64,000 bases of DNA from Dimorphilus gyrociliatus (taxonomy: Eukaryota > Annelida > Polychaeta > Dinophilidae): assembly GCA_904063045.1 (NCBI GenBank), contig CAJFCJ010000007.1:3603404-3667403 (forward strand), given 5' to 3'. Each line of letters opens with the position of its first letter. Positions within the stretch are counted from its first letter, which is position 1. The notes under the pieces are model-generated. The model searched no databases and was not told the DNA's origin. It worked only from the letters and a program-made list of their open reading frames with translations. Both the position numbers and the translations under genes were made by a program. This document shows, piece by piece, positions 28,450 to 41,523 of this stretch.

Positions 28450-31203
28450 TTACGTAGTTGACAATTAATCCATCACGGATGTAGTAATTAATTTATGTAT
28501 ATAGAAATACACCTACACATTCTATAATATACGTAGAATGAGGCATAAAAATAACCTTTTGTTTTTGTAAATATTAAATATAAAAATATATTAATATGCA
28601 CACTAGATGTCGCTAGCATTAAAAAAGTTTTTCACACTCTGTTAATTTACGTTACTTTACACTGCAGTGTAGTCTATTTTATAATTGCAGTAGTAATTTC
28701 TAACGATATGTAAAATACAGAATGAAAAAAGAGGCGGGAAAAAACTAAACAATAAGGAATTGGTCTAAATTAATGTTATCTTCAATAGACGATTTCTCTT
28801 GGAGAGATTTATTTGCAGTTATAAAAAAAATTGGAAGAAAGAAAGTTTTTCCGATCCGTATTGGCATTTGTCACGCACGAGTAAATTTTTATGCGACTGC
28901 AATAAAAGAGAAAAGAGGTGGAGAATTGTTTTTTGTGCCAGAAACGGTCGATTGCAGCCATAACTCGGGAAAAACGAGACAGGTCGTTACCTGTAAAAAC
29001 AGCAAACGAAGCGCGAGTTCAATTGCTGTTCACCGGCGCATATCAAGAGCGCACGTGCTGCAGCATTTATTAACTGCGATCATCAATTTTTTGGTAAGAG
29101 ACCGTACACGTTATGGGTAAATAAAGGATAAACGGAATAGGGAAGTGCCTTAAATAGAACAAAAAGGAGGGAGGTCAAATAAACTAGCGTATTGAATTTA
29201 ATCATGACAAAATTCTAAATACATATCAAATTAAGCAACTATAAAGGTTATCAACGGGAAAAAACTCTAGTCGTTGTTTGTCACTCGAAATACAATTACT
29301 CCCTCACTTCCCTCTCTCCGTTCAAACACGTTCAATCATCAGTCAAGTGGGCCCATTGTTGCTTTACAAAATGCTTCATTTAGTAGCAACCGTCTTTTTA
29401 ATTGGAAATAGGTAAGATAAATAAAAAAACATAAAAAGAACTGGTATTAATATTTTAGTTAACAATTGTCCTTGAAGCTCGCATGTAAAGGGTCGCCTTT
29501 GACATTTTTTACACTTATCAAATTTTTAAACGAAAATGAAAACATTTCCTAATATTAACTAACTTTCGAATCATTTTTTTACATATTTATATACTATTTA
29601 ATAAGAAAACGAATATTTAATGTTTCATTCATCGAACGTTTTTAGTTCTTTTTTTTTTTCTTTTTAAAAAAACAAAATTATAATAGTTTATTTTTTTTTT
29701 CCTTTTGTTCTTTTTCTATTTTTCCTCACTTTATTTGAAAAAAAACCAGTCGTAAAGCGGACTTTTCCTGTGTTTGAAATGCGACACTTTTCTTTTTTTT
29801 TTATATAAAACTATTCGATATTCAAAGTTTTCTCTTTTAATTCTTGTTCAATTCATCTCTATTTAGCTTTGTTTAGGCGTTTTTTTTATTATTGTCTTGA
29901 ACGATTTAAAAGATAACGAGAAATAAAGAAGAAAGAAAGAAAGGAAAGAAATGGAAGGAAAGAATAAAACCAAAAATTTGGCGGCAAATACAATTAATTC
30001 CAAAAAGATAATAGAATAAAGAGGTTTTGGCGGGAGTGTCTTTCTTTTTGCATCTTGAAATAATTGAAAAATACCACACAAGGCGACTGATATTTACACA
30101 TAAACGTGAATTCGACTTAAAAGGAGAGATTTTGATCGATAAAATAGAAAGGCACGCGAAATTGGCGTTTTTAAAGGAGAAATTTAAGGGTGTTGAAACT
30201 TGGGAAATCAAGTCGGTTCGTAAATGTCGGCAATTGGTTGTTGTTTAGTGCCTCTGCACGCCATATTTCGTTGCTTTCTAAGAGGTGAATCTAGTTGGGT
30301 ACAGGGTCATTTATTAAAATAAACCATAGAGCAATTTGTAATATAGTAACAGAAATAAACGTGAAATTATTAAAAATGTTCATTAATACTAATTAAACGA
30401 TTGTTTAACCTAAGAAAATGAAATTTTAGTCAATTAATTACGTAATTTTAGTGCTATCCTACTAAAATCCGCCTCTAGCACATTGGGACTGTAATTTTAT
30501 TACTCACTTAGCGTAAGCAGGTGGTGTTTAATTGCAACAATCCTTTATTGATTTTTTTGATGTTTTTTCATAAGATTTCTATCTAGTCGATATACCAATT
30601 CCACTCACGCATCTTGACTTTAACAGTACGTAATAAAAACCTTTCAAATGTAACAACGTCAACCTAATAAATTTGAATATAGATAAGAAAATCATTCATC
30701 CACTTTCCTCCCCTCTTCCCTATGTTTATAAATATTTACTCTTTCCTTCTTCTATAGTCCTAGCTCTTTTGTTCTATGCAACACTTTAATTAGTCTGTCT
30801 GTAGAATAAATGAGAATTTTTTTCATTTAGGAAATTAAATATGAATTAATAAATTAATTAATTTTGAAGATTCTATAATAAAGAATTATTTAACCCTTTA
30901 ATTAAGTTAAATTTTGATATTATTGAGTAAAAGTAAAACAAGATAATTTTCTCTTTTGTTTTCCATCTGTTTGTCCTATTTTGCTTAAGACAATTGGTGC
31001 ATGTCTAATTAGGAAGAAATCTGTCACCCTTACTCGACAAAGTAATAAAAGGATATAAGAAGAAGGAGTAGGAGATGTGTGAGAGACGTCTTTAAGATGT
31101 TTTTGGGGGAGAGGGGCGTTTCCTCATTTTTCTTTTTCTTCTTCTTCTTATAAATCAAATTATTTTCTAAAATAACATTCGATTAGGATGTTTTTAAATG
31201 GAC

Positions 31204-31278
31204 CTGACATTCTACCTTGTTCCATAATTAAACGGATATTTTTCAATAAAAATGTACATAAACTATCGAATTGCGTGA
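31204..31278. repeat. Diverged local duplicate, copy 1
   Basis: Shares ordered blocks CTGACATT, CATAATTAA, ATATTTTTC and ACTATCGAAT with the copy at 32044-32115. Confidence 0.6.
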
Positions 31279-32043
31279 CAGAATGGAACTAGTCCATATG
31301 GCGATGAAGACATGTCTAGATCATTCCAGACAGTTTTGCCAGCTTTAATTGCTACTTTCATGTTGGGGAATTGAAGTTGAGTGCTTTTTAATTAGTCGCC
31401 GTTGGACAATTCGTTTGTTACGCTTTGTTAATATTATAACCTTATCTTTTGCTAGTAGTCTTTTCTTATCTTGTCCCTCTCCTCCTTTTTTTTACTCAAC
31501 TGGTAAACCTTAACATCAACATTTTACAGCTTTCCCCAGTTTTGGTATTCTATGGCCACTTTTTTCGAACCCTCTATGAAAAAGAAATGGATGGAAGCGT
31601 TTCCGCGGAAATCTGTCATTTATTGCTTTATATTGATCTATTAAACATTCACAAGAGCCATAGAGCTACTGTAAGTAACTAATTATGGATTAGTAAAGCG
31701 TAAAACTCAAAAAAAAAGTGACGGCCTAAAAACTTTACTTTATTAAACACTAGAGGTTGCTTTTTTTGTTTTTTACCCGTTTATTATAATTTTTGTACAA
31801 TAAAAATTATCAACTTTATATAACAATATAATTAATTATTGAATACATTTTAATAATTTAATTAGATTAATTATAATTTATTATAATTAAGTCTAATTAG
31901 ACCTATTCTATATTCGTTTTCTTCTTCTTTTCTCTGGCGGAAGACAATAAAAAAATTATATATCAACTTTTGTTATGTATCAAAAGATACTTAATGTAAT
32001 TGATGCATGAACTAGTCTTTTCACATAAAAACACACTAAAAGG

Positions 32044-32115
32044 CTGACATTTTTAACGCCGTTCATAATTAAGCTCATATTTTTCTATACAATATATAGA
32101 CTATCGAATCGCGTA
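32044..32115. repeat. Diverged local duplicate, copy 2
   Basis: Same block order as 31204-31278. A partial third similarity (GACATTTT then GTTCATAAT) follows near 32186-32210. Confidence 0.6.
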
Positions 32116-32280
32116 AATATACATTTGAAACATTTAATTTTGCATTAATCAGGAACGGTTATAGCGTTTTATAAAGTAGCTTTGACATTTTATATTCAGT
32201 TCATAATAGAACAAATACTCTTTTTGTATTTTTTTCAACTTTCTAAAGCTCGTGAAACAAGGAAACGAAGAGTTGTAGGG

Positions 32281-32310
32281 GGTTGTGGTGGTGGTGGTGG
32301 TGGTGGTATT
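32281..32310. repeat. (GGT)n microsatellite
   Basis: About eight GGT/TGG triplets shortly before the assembly gap. Confidence 0.9.
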
Positions 32311-32399
32311 GGTTATCTATTGATTTTGTATTAAAAAAAAAACGTTACATTGTTAGTTATTGCTTTTGTCCGAAGTGTTTAGTTAAGAAAAAAAGAAAC

Positions 32400-32632
32400 N
32401 NNNNNNNNNNNNNNNNNNNNNNNNNNNNNNNNNNNNNNNNNNNNNNNNNNNNNNNNNNNNNNNNNNNNNNNNNNNNNNNNNNNNNNNNNNNNNNNNNNNN
32501 NNNNNNNNNNNNNNNNNNNNNNNNNNNNNNNNNNNNNNNNNNNNNNNNNNNNNNNNNNNNNNNNNNNNNNNNNNNNNNNNNNNNNNNNNNNNNNNNNNNN
32601 NNNNNNNNNNNNNNNNNNNNNNNNNNNNNNNN
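32400..32632. other. Assembly gap (233 N)
   Basis: A run of N with low-complexity sequence on its left side. Any reading frame crossing it is meaningless. Confidence 1.
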
Positions 32633-33028
32633 GCGCTTTTGAATAAGCTAATAAAAACCCATTGACTAACAAACAATCGTAGACTATGAACTCCGCTTCT
32701 CACCTTTCCACTTGACGGAATAATCAAAATGGCCGATCCGCTCTCGGCTAACAAATCGAAACCGTTCGACATCTGCGAGTATAATTTTTGCTAGGCGATC
32801 GATCGATTGTACGGACAAGTATTTATTCATTAATTCTTTCATTTTTTTCTTCACCCTCTTTCCTATACCTTTTTCATCAATTTTTATTTGGGGCGGTGGA
32901 AGGGAGGGAGGAGGAGGAGGAAAGGGAGGGAATAAAGGTCATTATTATACATTGAGAGTCATATTCTTCATATTTATTCATTTATTTATAAAGAAAAAAG
33001 CTGTCTCCTCCATGTCAAAAGTTATAAA

Positions 33029-33298
33029 TTATGATTTTGGCTTTCCAGCAAATTCATACATGTTCGTACAACCTTCATTTGCCAAGTCACTGCTCAAGAT
33101 AATACCTTTTGCTGTGGATAGTACTACAAACAAGAATATATTAACATCATTTTTTCCCAAAATGAATGATGACGTCTTTCCTATTGCATTTTCTCCTTTC
33201 TTAAGAAATTTATCTAGTTTTCTTCCTTCGCCATCAACCGTTCCAAATCTTCTTTCCTTCAATCCTGTTTTCTTTTCCCTAACTAAAGTGTCATTCAT
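33029..33298 (-). CDS. Unassigned small open reading frame (doubtful)
   Basis: An 89-codon minus-strand frame from ATG 33298 with a mixed, soluble-protein-like composition (GTVDGEGRKLDKFLKKGENA and SSDLANEGC segments), less biased than the surrounding AT-rich frames. No family is recognised. The opposite strand is also open across the same bases (32952-33311), which weakens the case. It could be a small lineage-specific gene, a gene remnant or chance. Confidence 0.2.
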   Translation of the reverse strand: MNDTLVREKKTGLKERRFGTVDGEGRKLDKFLKKGENAIGKTSSFILGKNDVNIFLFVVLSTAKGIILSSDLANEGCTNMYEFAGKPKS

Positions 33299-33997
33299 TT
33301 ATAACAAATAAATAATGAATAGATTAAAATTAACGATAGCTTTTTTGATAAAAAAAAGTTCAATAATCAATAATAAATATAATCAATAAATCTGGGATAG
33401 ATAAGTCAATAAAGTTAATGAATTTATGAAATCTTCAAATTTTATTATTAAATACCACTACATAGAATGTTCTATTGTTTTAATTGTATACACTTCATAC
33501 GTCTATTTACATGTTCAGAAATGATAGGCTTTAGTCTATGAATATTTATTAGGACTTCATCACGGTTTTTACGTATTAATGACAGTTTTATCAAGCTACG
33601 CAGAGAGTCGTAGAGTGGACGAGACACCTCAACACGGGTATACGACGTATATCCGCGTATTTATCTCTAATGTATGCATACATACATATATTTTACATAC
33701 AGTATATATATATATATATATATAGATGTACATAGGGTATACCTTACAACAGGTATTCATTGTTTATTGCTTATAAATGAAGAAGATCTATCATTCTTTC
33801 ACTTATAAATATATGAATTTGTTGTTTAATAATAGTCAGAACAATAGGAGGTTTTTTAAGCTAATTCTTGACTTCCGTTTAATGGCATCCCGCCCTATTT
33901 TTTTCAATCAACTACTTTCCCTTTACAATATATATTCAAAAATGCTCAAATAAAAGTTTCAATAGCATCTTATCTTCCATACGCACAGGAACAAATC

Positions 33998-34004
33998 TAT
34001 AAAG
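33998..34004 (+). promoter_or_regulatory. TATA box of Barhl-a
   Basis: TATAAAG about 109 nt before the Barhl-a ATG, followed by a GGGCGGAGCC GC-box at about 34031-34040. It predicts a start site near 34028 and a leader of about 80 nt. Confidence 0.5.
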
Positions 34005-34106
34005 GCGTAGCCACGAATGGTAAAACGCATGGGGCGGAGCCTAACGTGATCGACAACTGCTCCCTTTCTCTCTCAAAAGTCTCTGCAGTCAGTTTCTGAT
34101 TAGAAA

Positions 34107-37100
34107 ATGGACGAGGAAGACCGACGATCCGACAGTGAAGTTTCTAAAGATGAGAAAATAATGACACCTCCCGTTCCTCCAAGAAGGCCTACATTCATGA
34201 TAAGCGATATCTTATCAAGGAAAGAACCGATTAGACGTCCTCGACCTTATGCGTTTACGGATAATCGCATGATAATTGGCGGTGATGACGACGAAGAAAG
34301 CGATTGTAGTGGTAAGTTAAAAAAAATATAGAAAAGAATTAAATAATAATAATAAAAAATAGATATAAAATAAACATCTAGCAATATAAAAATATGAACG
34401 AAAGACATATTTTTTTTTAGAAGAGATCGTAAAATCTTAAAATAATTAAAAAAAAGAAATAAAAGTTTTTCCTTGTTTTTTAAAAAAAAAAAATTAACTT
34501 TTTTTTTTAATAAAACTATTTTCATTAAATTAAAATAGGTTGTAAAAAAAAATTGTTAAATTTATAAATATGAAATTATAAACATACAAAATAGAACTTG
34601 AAATAGAATAACGATTATAGGATTTATGACGACAACTCTAACGATAATTTATTAAGTATATAAAAATACTTTCAATATAAAACATAACAGTATCTTTTAG
34701 CGATAATTTTTAAAAATAATATTATTTTAGCGGATAGAGTTAGACAGCTGGTGAAAATCCGATATATAGGAAGAATTGCTTTAAAAAAAAAAAAATTCCA
34801 AGTAGGCCTATAAAATTGCTTTTTTTAAGGCAGCATAAGAGCAATTTAGTAGAGGCGATAGAGTTTGACTATGTGATATATATGTATGTATGTATAAAAG
34901 AGAGATATTATATATAATTCCACAGTTCAATAGACCAAGATAAAAAAAATATTGAAGCATATATAACATACATGTAAATTAACTATTCATGAAAAAGCGG
35001 TGATTAGATTTATATATCTCGAATAAATTAAAATTCATAGAGTAGAATAGTATTAACCTGTAATAAAAAGTCCATATGATAATAATTTAATGACATTTTA
35101 TAGATTTACACAAGCTGTTCATAATAGTTGAATAGGAATGTATTCAATGAATGGAATATTTAAATTAGATTAATTAATATATAATAACATTATCCTTTTT
35201 TTTATACTTAGTTATAATATTTTATTAAGAAGTACTTAAAAAAATAATCAGTCTTCCTCCGTCCGTTTCATTACCATCCGCTCTCTCACTCTTCCTATCT
35301 TTGATTTTGTTTTTGGTTTATTTTAAATCATTTATTCATTGGGATCTTTATAAATCGTAATAAAAAAAAAGTCAAGAGAACGGAAAAGTTTTAGATTTTC
35401 TTCTTTCTATAATAAAGAAATTAATAAAATATTAAAAAATTTAATTAAAAAAATCAGTCATCGTAAAAAAAAAGAAAAGGAACACAACAACATCAACTGT
35501 GCAATGAAGTGGGCAGAAGAAGTAGGCATTTTTTTCTTTCTATGATTAATTAATTGGGTCATTAGAAGTTGCGTGTCTAAGCAAATTTTCTTCTGATTTC
35601 ATGAATTAATATATGTTGATTTAAGTTTATATTTAGAGTGATTGTCTAATTAATTGATTACCAAAGGAGAAATCTATTAAAAGAAAATGTTGTATTCTTA
35701 TTTAATTATTAAAACAAGTAGAAAAGAAATAATGAGGATAAAGGAAAAGGAAAAAGAAACTAATAGAAGAAATACTATAATGATTTTACCAAATTCTCCT
35801 TTTAAATTAATAATCAGTTCTATTAGAAAACGATTGACTACTATCAGGTAAAGAGTATAGTAGAAAGAAAAATGGGAGGAGTTGCTAGTAATAAGACCTA
35901 GGAGAGTTATTTTGTTAATTTTTATCTATTGAGTAAGCACATTATTTCCGATTCATACGAAATAGCTTGATAATTAAACGCCTAGCAAAAAGCATGAAAA
36001 AGTCGCAGGTGGACAAACAAGAGTCTTTGAAGCGTAAAAACAGCAATTAATCGTTGAAAAGGTGCGAATTCCTAGGCAAAATACAGGTCGCTAGGTGTAT
36101 GTTTAGATTGTATTATGCGGTTTTATTTATATGTTTTCTTTTGTAGAAAATGGCGGTCGGGATGAAACGGAAAATGATTGTGGTTCCATTAAAGCATCTA
36201 ATAAATCGTCGAAGAAGCCTAGAAAGGCCAGAACCGCCTTTACCGATCATCAATTGAACGAATTAGAAGCGAGTTTCTCAAGACAAAAATACCTCAGTGT
36301 TCAAGATCGAATGGAATTGGCATCTAGATTGAATCTCTCCGATACACAAGTCAAAACTTGGTACCAAAATAGAAGGTAAGCCTACAATTTCTTTAAAGTA
36401 ATTTAATATAAAAAATAAGCTACTATGCTAATTTATTATTAACAATCATTATCTTATCATTATTTAAAGCAACTATAGTACCCTTATAGACTAAATATAC
36501 GTCTGTACCGTATATTAGTATATAAACTGCAATATAGCGTGCCTTATTAGCTTATACCTTATTAACTCTTAAGAGAATAATTTATTTAGGAGTAAAAATT
36601 TTTGATATATTGTTCAACATTAGAATTATCAATGTTTAAATATCATTAAATTGTATGTGAGAAATTTGCTTTTTTGTGTTCTATGACGTACTTATACTGC
36701 TTTGAAAAGCGATAAAAAGACTGAATAGTGTCATGATTGTGCCAATCTATACAAGCCGATTTTCGTTGGATTGTATGATCTATATAGAAAAAACACTCTT
36801 CTCAGGCCTTTTTTTTATTGCTATCACCCTTTTCTTTATGTATTTTCTGTCTTATTCTCCAATATAACCTTAGATATCTGTCTATCTATCTATCTTTCTA
36901 TCTATCTGTCTTTCTGAGCATATTATAGTCTTCACTTTACTTTCTCTTCAACAAAAGGAGGCGGGATTGTGTAGTATACGTTTTGTAAACTTTAAGAGGT
37001 AGGAAAGAGGAGAGAGCGAGAGATCGTATACATACATAGATGGAAAAAATAGATGGATAGAGGTTCATATGAAAATTTAATGTAGGAAACTTTCCGCCTC

Positions 37101-37927
37101 TCCTTTCTTTTATTCTTTGATTGTTAAATAAAAAATATCGCCGACTAACTTGTAACAGAATTTATTAAAATGCGTCACATTCATTTTCATTTGTAACGCT
37201 TTTTTTTTATTTCGTATATCTAGTGTATATTTAACATTACAAGGGTGGAAAAAAAAGAGAGGGAGAGACGGCTCTTATTTCAGCATCTCTCGTCAGCCAA
37301 TAAAAAATCGCAGTGTTTCACGCATCGCTAACCGCAATCGGCGTTGCAGTTCAGTGAATTGTTTACGTGACACTTTTGTTGACTAATTTACATATGGGAA
37401 GTACGCCGGAAATTGAAAGAAATTATTTCTAATTGATCGCCATTTTTTCAATTCTTTATTCCTTGACTGAGAGGATGTCATATACAAAAATCCCAGTTGA
37501 GTCGTAAAGCTTTTTGTAAATTTTTGAACGAGCTGTAAAGTGATGCTATTTTTTTTGCCTCATAGGCGTTACCTAAATTTAAAAGCACATTAATTCTTTT
37601 GTACATATATTTCTACTTTTTACCATTTATAGAACAAAATGGAAAAGGCAAACAGCAGTTGGACTGGAACTACTCGCTGAAGCTGGAAATTTAGCTGCTG
37701 TGCAACGTCTAGTTCATTCAAACTCATCTTATTGGTCAGCTTACTTACCCCCTCCAGGTGGAGCTGCTGGAGGAGGAATAATGTCGAATTTGGACGCTCT
37801 TTACTCAAGGGGGACGGCTTGTCCAGCGCCACCTAGGCCATTTATACCCAGATTGTTTATACAAGGCCTACAGCAACACGTCAATCATTTACCTCCCAGT
37901 TTGCCGCATTCCGAATCAAATTCTTGA
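34107..37927 (+). CDS. Barhl: Barhl-type homeobox transcription factor, copy a
   Basis: BarH-like homeodomain factor, in animals a regulator of neural and sensory cell fate. Three exons: 34107-34311, 36147-36375, 37633-37927; 729 nt encode 242 residues. The N-terminus has the FIL/eh1-like repressor motif FMISDIL (residues 30-36), which binds Groucho-type co-repressors in this family. The homeodomain (about 92-151) reads [20 protein letters not shown] ... [20 protein letters not shown], with the intron at the conserved NRR/TKW position. The Bar-type extension [17 protein letters not shown] follows. A C-terminal [11 protein letters not shown] matches the vertebrate BARHL PLVPRVLIHGL motif. The introns (1835 and 1257 nt) are far longer than in most neighbouring genes and may hold regulatory DNA. 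Part of exon 2 is nucleotide-identical to copy b. Confidence 0.95.
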
Positions 37928-38051
37928 CTCTTTGAACATTGAATTTCTTCTTTTTTTTCATTCTAAAAATCGTCTTGTTTTTTTTTGTCTGCAGCTTACA
38001 ATATAACTTCTGTAAATCATTTAAGTAACAATATTTAAGATGAGAGCAAGA

Positions 38052-38089
<38 letters not shown>
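38052..38089. repeat. (AG)n microsatellite
   Basis: Pure GA run in the Barhl-a 3'UTR region. Confidence 0.9.
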
Positions 38090-38092
<3 letters not shown>

Positions 38093-38279
38093 ATAAATTT
38101 ATACTTAAAAACACTGTATATAAATTTTTTCATTCTAAAATTAAGTATGAAAGTGAAAAAGAAAATGAAAGATAAAATGAGAAAGGAAGAAAGGAAGAAA
38201 GAAAAAAGAGAGAGAAATTTACACATTTTATTATTTTGTTTGTTTGTTTTTTTTTGTTCACGAAAACAATTGTACTTTC

Positions 38280-38285
38280 AATAAA
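38280..38285 (+). terminator. Polyadenylation signal AATAAA, Barhl-a
   Basis: Canonical hexamer about 350 nt after the Barhl-a stop codon. Confidence 0.5.
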
Positions 38286-38860
38286 CGATAATTTATAATC
38301 GTTAATGAGCAGTTTGTCAAATTTATTATTTATTGCTTCTTAATCTATCTTTTCTTCTTCTTCCTCCTCCTCCTCCTCTTCCTCCCCCTTCTCCTCCTAT
38401 TCTTCTTCTTCTTCTTTTGTAAAAATATTATAATAACCATAGAAAGAATATACAAGGGACAAAGGGAGAATATTGTAAGATGCTAAGAGCTTTTCTCTGA
38501 TATAATAGAAGAGGAATAGAAAAGGCGAGAAAATTAGATAAGTGAGGGAAAATGGGCGGAGTTTATAACGGATAGGTTTATTGCGTTTAGAAAGAATATT
38601 GCCCAAACGGAAGCATTTTGAGTGTCAAAACTGACACTTGACCTATAAAAATATCTCTCCGTGCAACTTGAAAATATGCTTTCTTGTAATAGCCGAATAG
38701 AACGCAAAGTAGTAATTATAGGTCACGTGACATTATTGAGGAGGATAAGCACCAAGTGACAAAGAGAATAAAGATAAAAACTGCAGAGTGAGCGAATGTT
38801 TTGAAAGATAATAAAATAAGAGGAGAGATAAAGAAAAGAATGGGAAATAAGACTATTGGA

Positions 38861-38891
38861 AGAAGAAGAAGAAGAAGAAGAAGAAGAAGAA
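38861..38891. repeat. (AAG)n microsatellite
   Basis: Ten or so AAG triplets. Confidence 0.9.
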
Positions 38892-41487
38892 TATGATGAT
38901 GGTGAAAAAAAGGAAAATCTGGAAAAGTAGGCGAAAATTTTATGTTTTCAAAACATGGAATGTAAAACAGTTAAAAATCGCCTTTAAAATTTAATTTCCT
39001 GCCAAACTTGAAATAATCCTATCGATCCATGGAGAAAATTACCTGCCTAACGACGCTAATGTATCAAAGAAAAGCTTGATTTCCGATCAGACGTGATTGC
39101 GCATATTAATCCAAAATCGGGGTGTCAATTTTTTCGACGCTACCCGCGTTTCTCTATATAAACATCGAATTTGCAATGGATTATTAGTGGATTAACAACC
39201 ACCGTCCAACTATTTGTTGATAACTAGCAGGCAGTTTGCCTATGCATAATTTATGCTAATGATTTGCCTGTAAAATTTTTCGGACGAATATTTTTTTGTA
39301 TAGATTTGTATAAATGAGATTTATTTCTCTCTTGTCTAAACTACTTAAGAGTCTTATTTTAAAGAATTAGGCCTACTAGTTTGTAAAAAGAGGAAACCAA
39401 TATCCTACTTAATTATATTCCAATGTGATTTTTAAGTGTATAAAGCTCTACACTTGTAAATTGCCTTTAAATTTACTCAATTCGCCACCTAAATAAGAAG
39501 GATTTATTCTCTTGAAGGTACTCAACAATCTTTACCTATTATGAATCCTAATTAAGATATATAGGGTGGATTAATTTATAGTTATTCCCTCAAAAAATTA
39601 TCGTTTAAGGGCTAGGGCGAAAATTCTCCAATCCCCGGAAAGAGAGGAAGTATATCAGGGAAAAAAAACCACCATTACACAGTAGTACCACCAGTAGGAG
39701 GCGCTCGAAAGCAACGCTAAATGGATGCAAATGGAAGCGATAAAGAGACAAATCACATTCATAGAACAGACAATATTCGATTCGCCCGCGGATAAATAAA
39801 CTTTATTTATCGAACATGGCTGGACTGCGACGTTTTTGCGCGGTTTACTTAATCGAATTGCAGTATTTTCATTTTAAGCTACTGCAAAACATTTCTGCTA
39901 TCTCTTTAAAAACATTGGTAAAAGGTTTATTAAATTATAAAGCAAGTAAAATTCTGCGATTTCCCCCTGCACCGAAATCTATACTCTTTAAGTATGTACT
40001 CGCAGAAATGGAGAACATATAGGCCTAAGGGTATATGCATTCCCTCATTGCGGTCGATGTCTGGTCAACTGCAACGAGTGCGCTAATAGCTCAGCCAACT
40101 GTCGTCAAGAGGCGTCTCTCGCCGTGTAAAGTGACATCTCAAAATGTCGCCGGGGACGAATCGGATTTCCCTACTACTGCAGAGCATTTTGCAGTCGGTC
40201 GCTTTAAATACAGATCGTCTGCATTATTCAACGCCGCTAAGATACGGCGCGACGCCGACGAAAGTGGTGTGAATTTTGGATGAGAGTGACTACTGTAGTT
40301 TTATCCCTCAATAAAACTGTATTGTTTAAACAAAATATCTTACAATCCCAATTGTAATTTATACAACGGTTTACATTGTATATTATATTCTGATGCAGTT
40401 GGGGAATAGACGCTTTTATTGCAGCGTGTAATTTAGATTTGATTTTACATGCTTAATAATTTTTATCGATATTGCGCATAGCATTACAAACTGTTTAGGT
40501 ATTATATGTTTGCCAAGGAACATACAATTAGGAAGGAAGGCAGGATGTGACACTTGCGTGTTTTAGAATTGTTTAACCTAGCCTACAAGCTAATAGGCCT
40601 ATGAAGCGACAACAAATTTATAACAGCCCCGGAATTTATATATACCAAAAGCCGTTAAATAATCGAATATATATATATACAGTATATAGATTTATGTAAT
40701 ATACTTTATATGCACATATATACACACTGTATATATAAATATCGGAGACGCTCCCGAGCGTTTCGTGCAAATTGTCAACAAATATAAAGTGTAAATAAAT
40801 AAGCGCAATAGCGGCGTATAAATGGGCGGCGTTCAGCCAAGCGCGAAGCGGCGTCTCCTCTCGTCAAGTCAATTTTCGAGCCGTCTCCGAACCGAATTAC
40901 AAACAATCGACGCCGCTAACGAGATTTGTTTACCATTTACTGTAAAGTGGCTCTGTTGCCGCTGATATTTAGGAGTATTGCCCATGGTATATTTGTTTAT
41001 TTATTATACTTTTGTCGCAAATAAAGGTCTTTTATATACATATCAATACAAATATACATATATGCATTTAAAAAATATGCATTCTACGATAATTATGATA
41101 GGAATTATAATGCAGAGAAAATATTTCATACCAGTTTCCATATTAAAAAATTTATAGAGCAAGAAGCAAAGAAGAAGAAGAAGGGAAGAAAATATTAACT
41201 TTTTAAACAGGAAACGCTTATAAAAAATAACGTTTGAGTAACGCCTTTTTTTTTTGTTTAAAATAATAAAAACAAAAGAATTAGAGGGAAGAAAGGATAA
41301 TTTTTAATAAAAGAATCATAATTAATGCATGACATAAATATTACGGTTTAAAGGGTAATGGACCTAGGGAAAATGAGAATGAAATATCTCTCCATGATAT
41401 AACTATTAAATATTTATGGCGTTTTGTAAGCTGTTTGGTCGAAATATATTATCGAATATATACTATACATATCCTATATAGATTAGT

Positions 41488-41492
41488 ATATA

Positions 41493-41522
<30 letters not shown>
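41488..41522. repeat. (TA)n microsatellite
   Basis: TA dinucleotide run with one break. Confidence 0.85.

Positions 41523-41523
<1 letters not shown>

Larger units (their letters stand above)
28450..33997. other. Gene-poor region upstream of Barhl-a
   Basis: About 5.5 kb with no confident gene. It includes a relatively GC-rich patch at 28780-29110 with a 115-codon open frame of no known homology, TAATTA-rich clusters (31829-31902), two diverged copies of a roughly 75-bp element (31204-31278 and 32044-32115), a GGT repeat beside the assembly gap, and a purine-rich tract at 32884-32937. It probably contains cis-regulatory DNA for the Barhl pair. Confidence 0.5.

Noticed and set aside
28773-29120. 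115-codon plus-strand frame starting with ATG
   Set aside because: No recognisable domain or homology, no splice partner, and it lies in a gene-poor regulatory-looking region. Kept only as a higher-complexity non-coding block.
32283-32772. Open frames running through the run of N
   Set aside because: The N bases are an assembly gap, so these frames carry no information.
39816-40283. Two short open frames, the first with a good ATG context
   Set aside because: They lack homology and splice-consistent partners. The region is better read as a candidate regulatory block.
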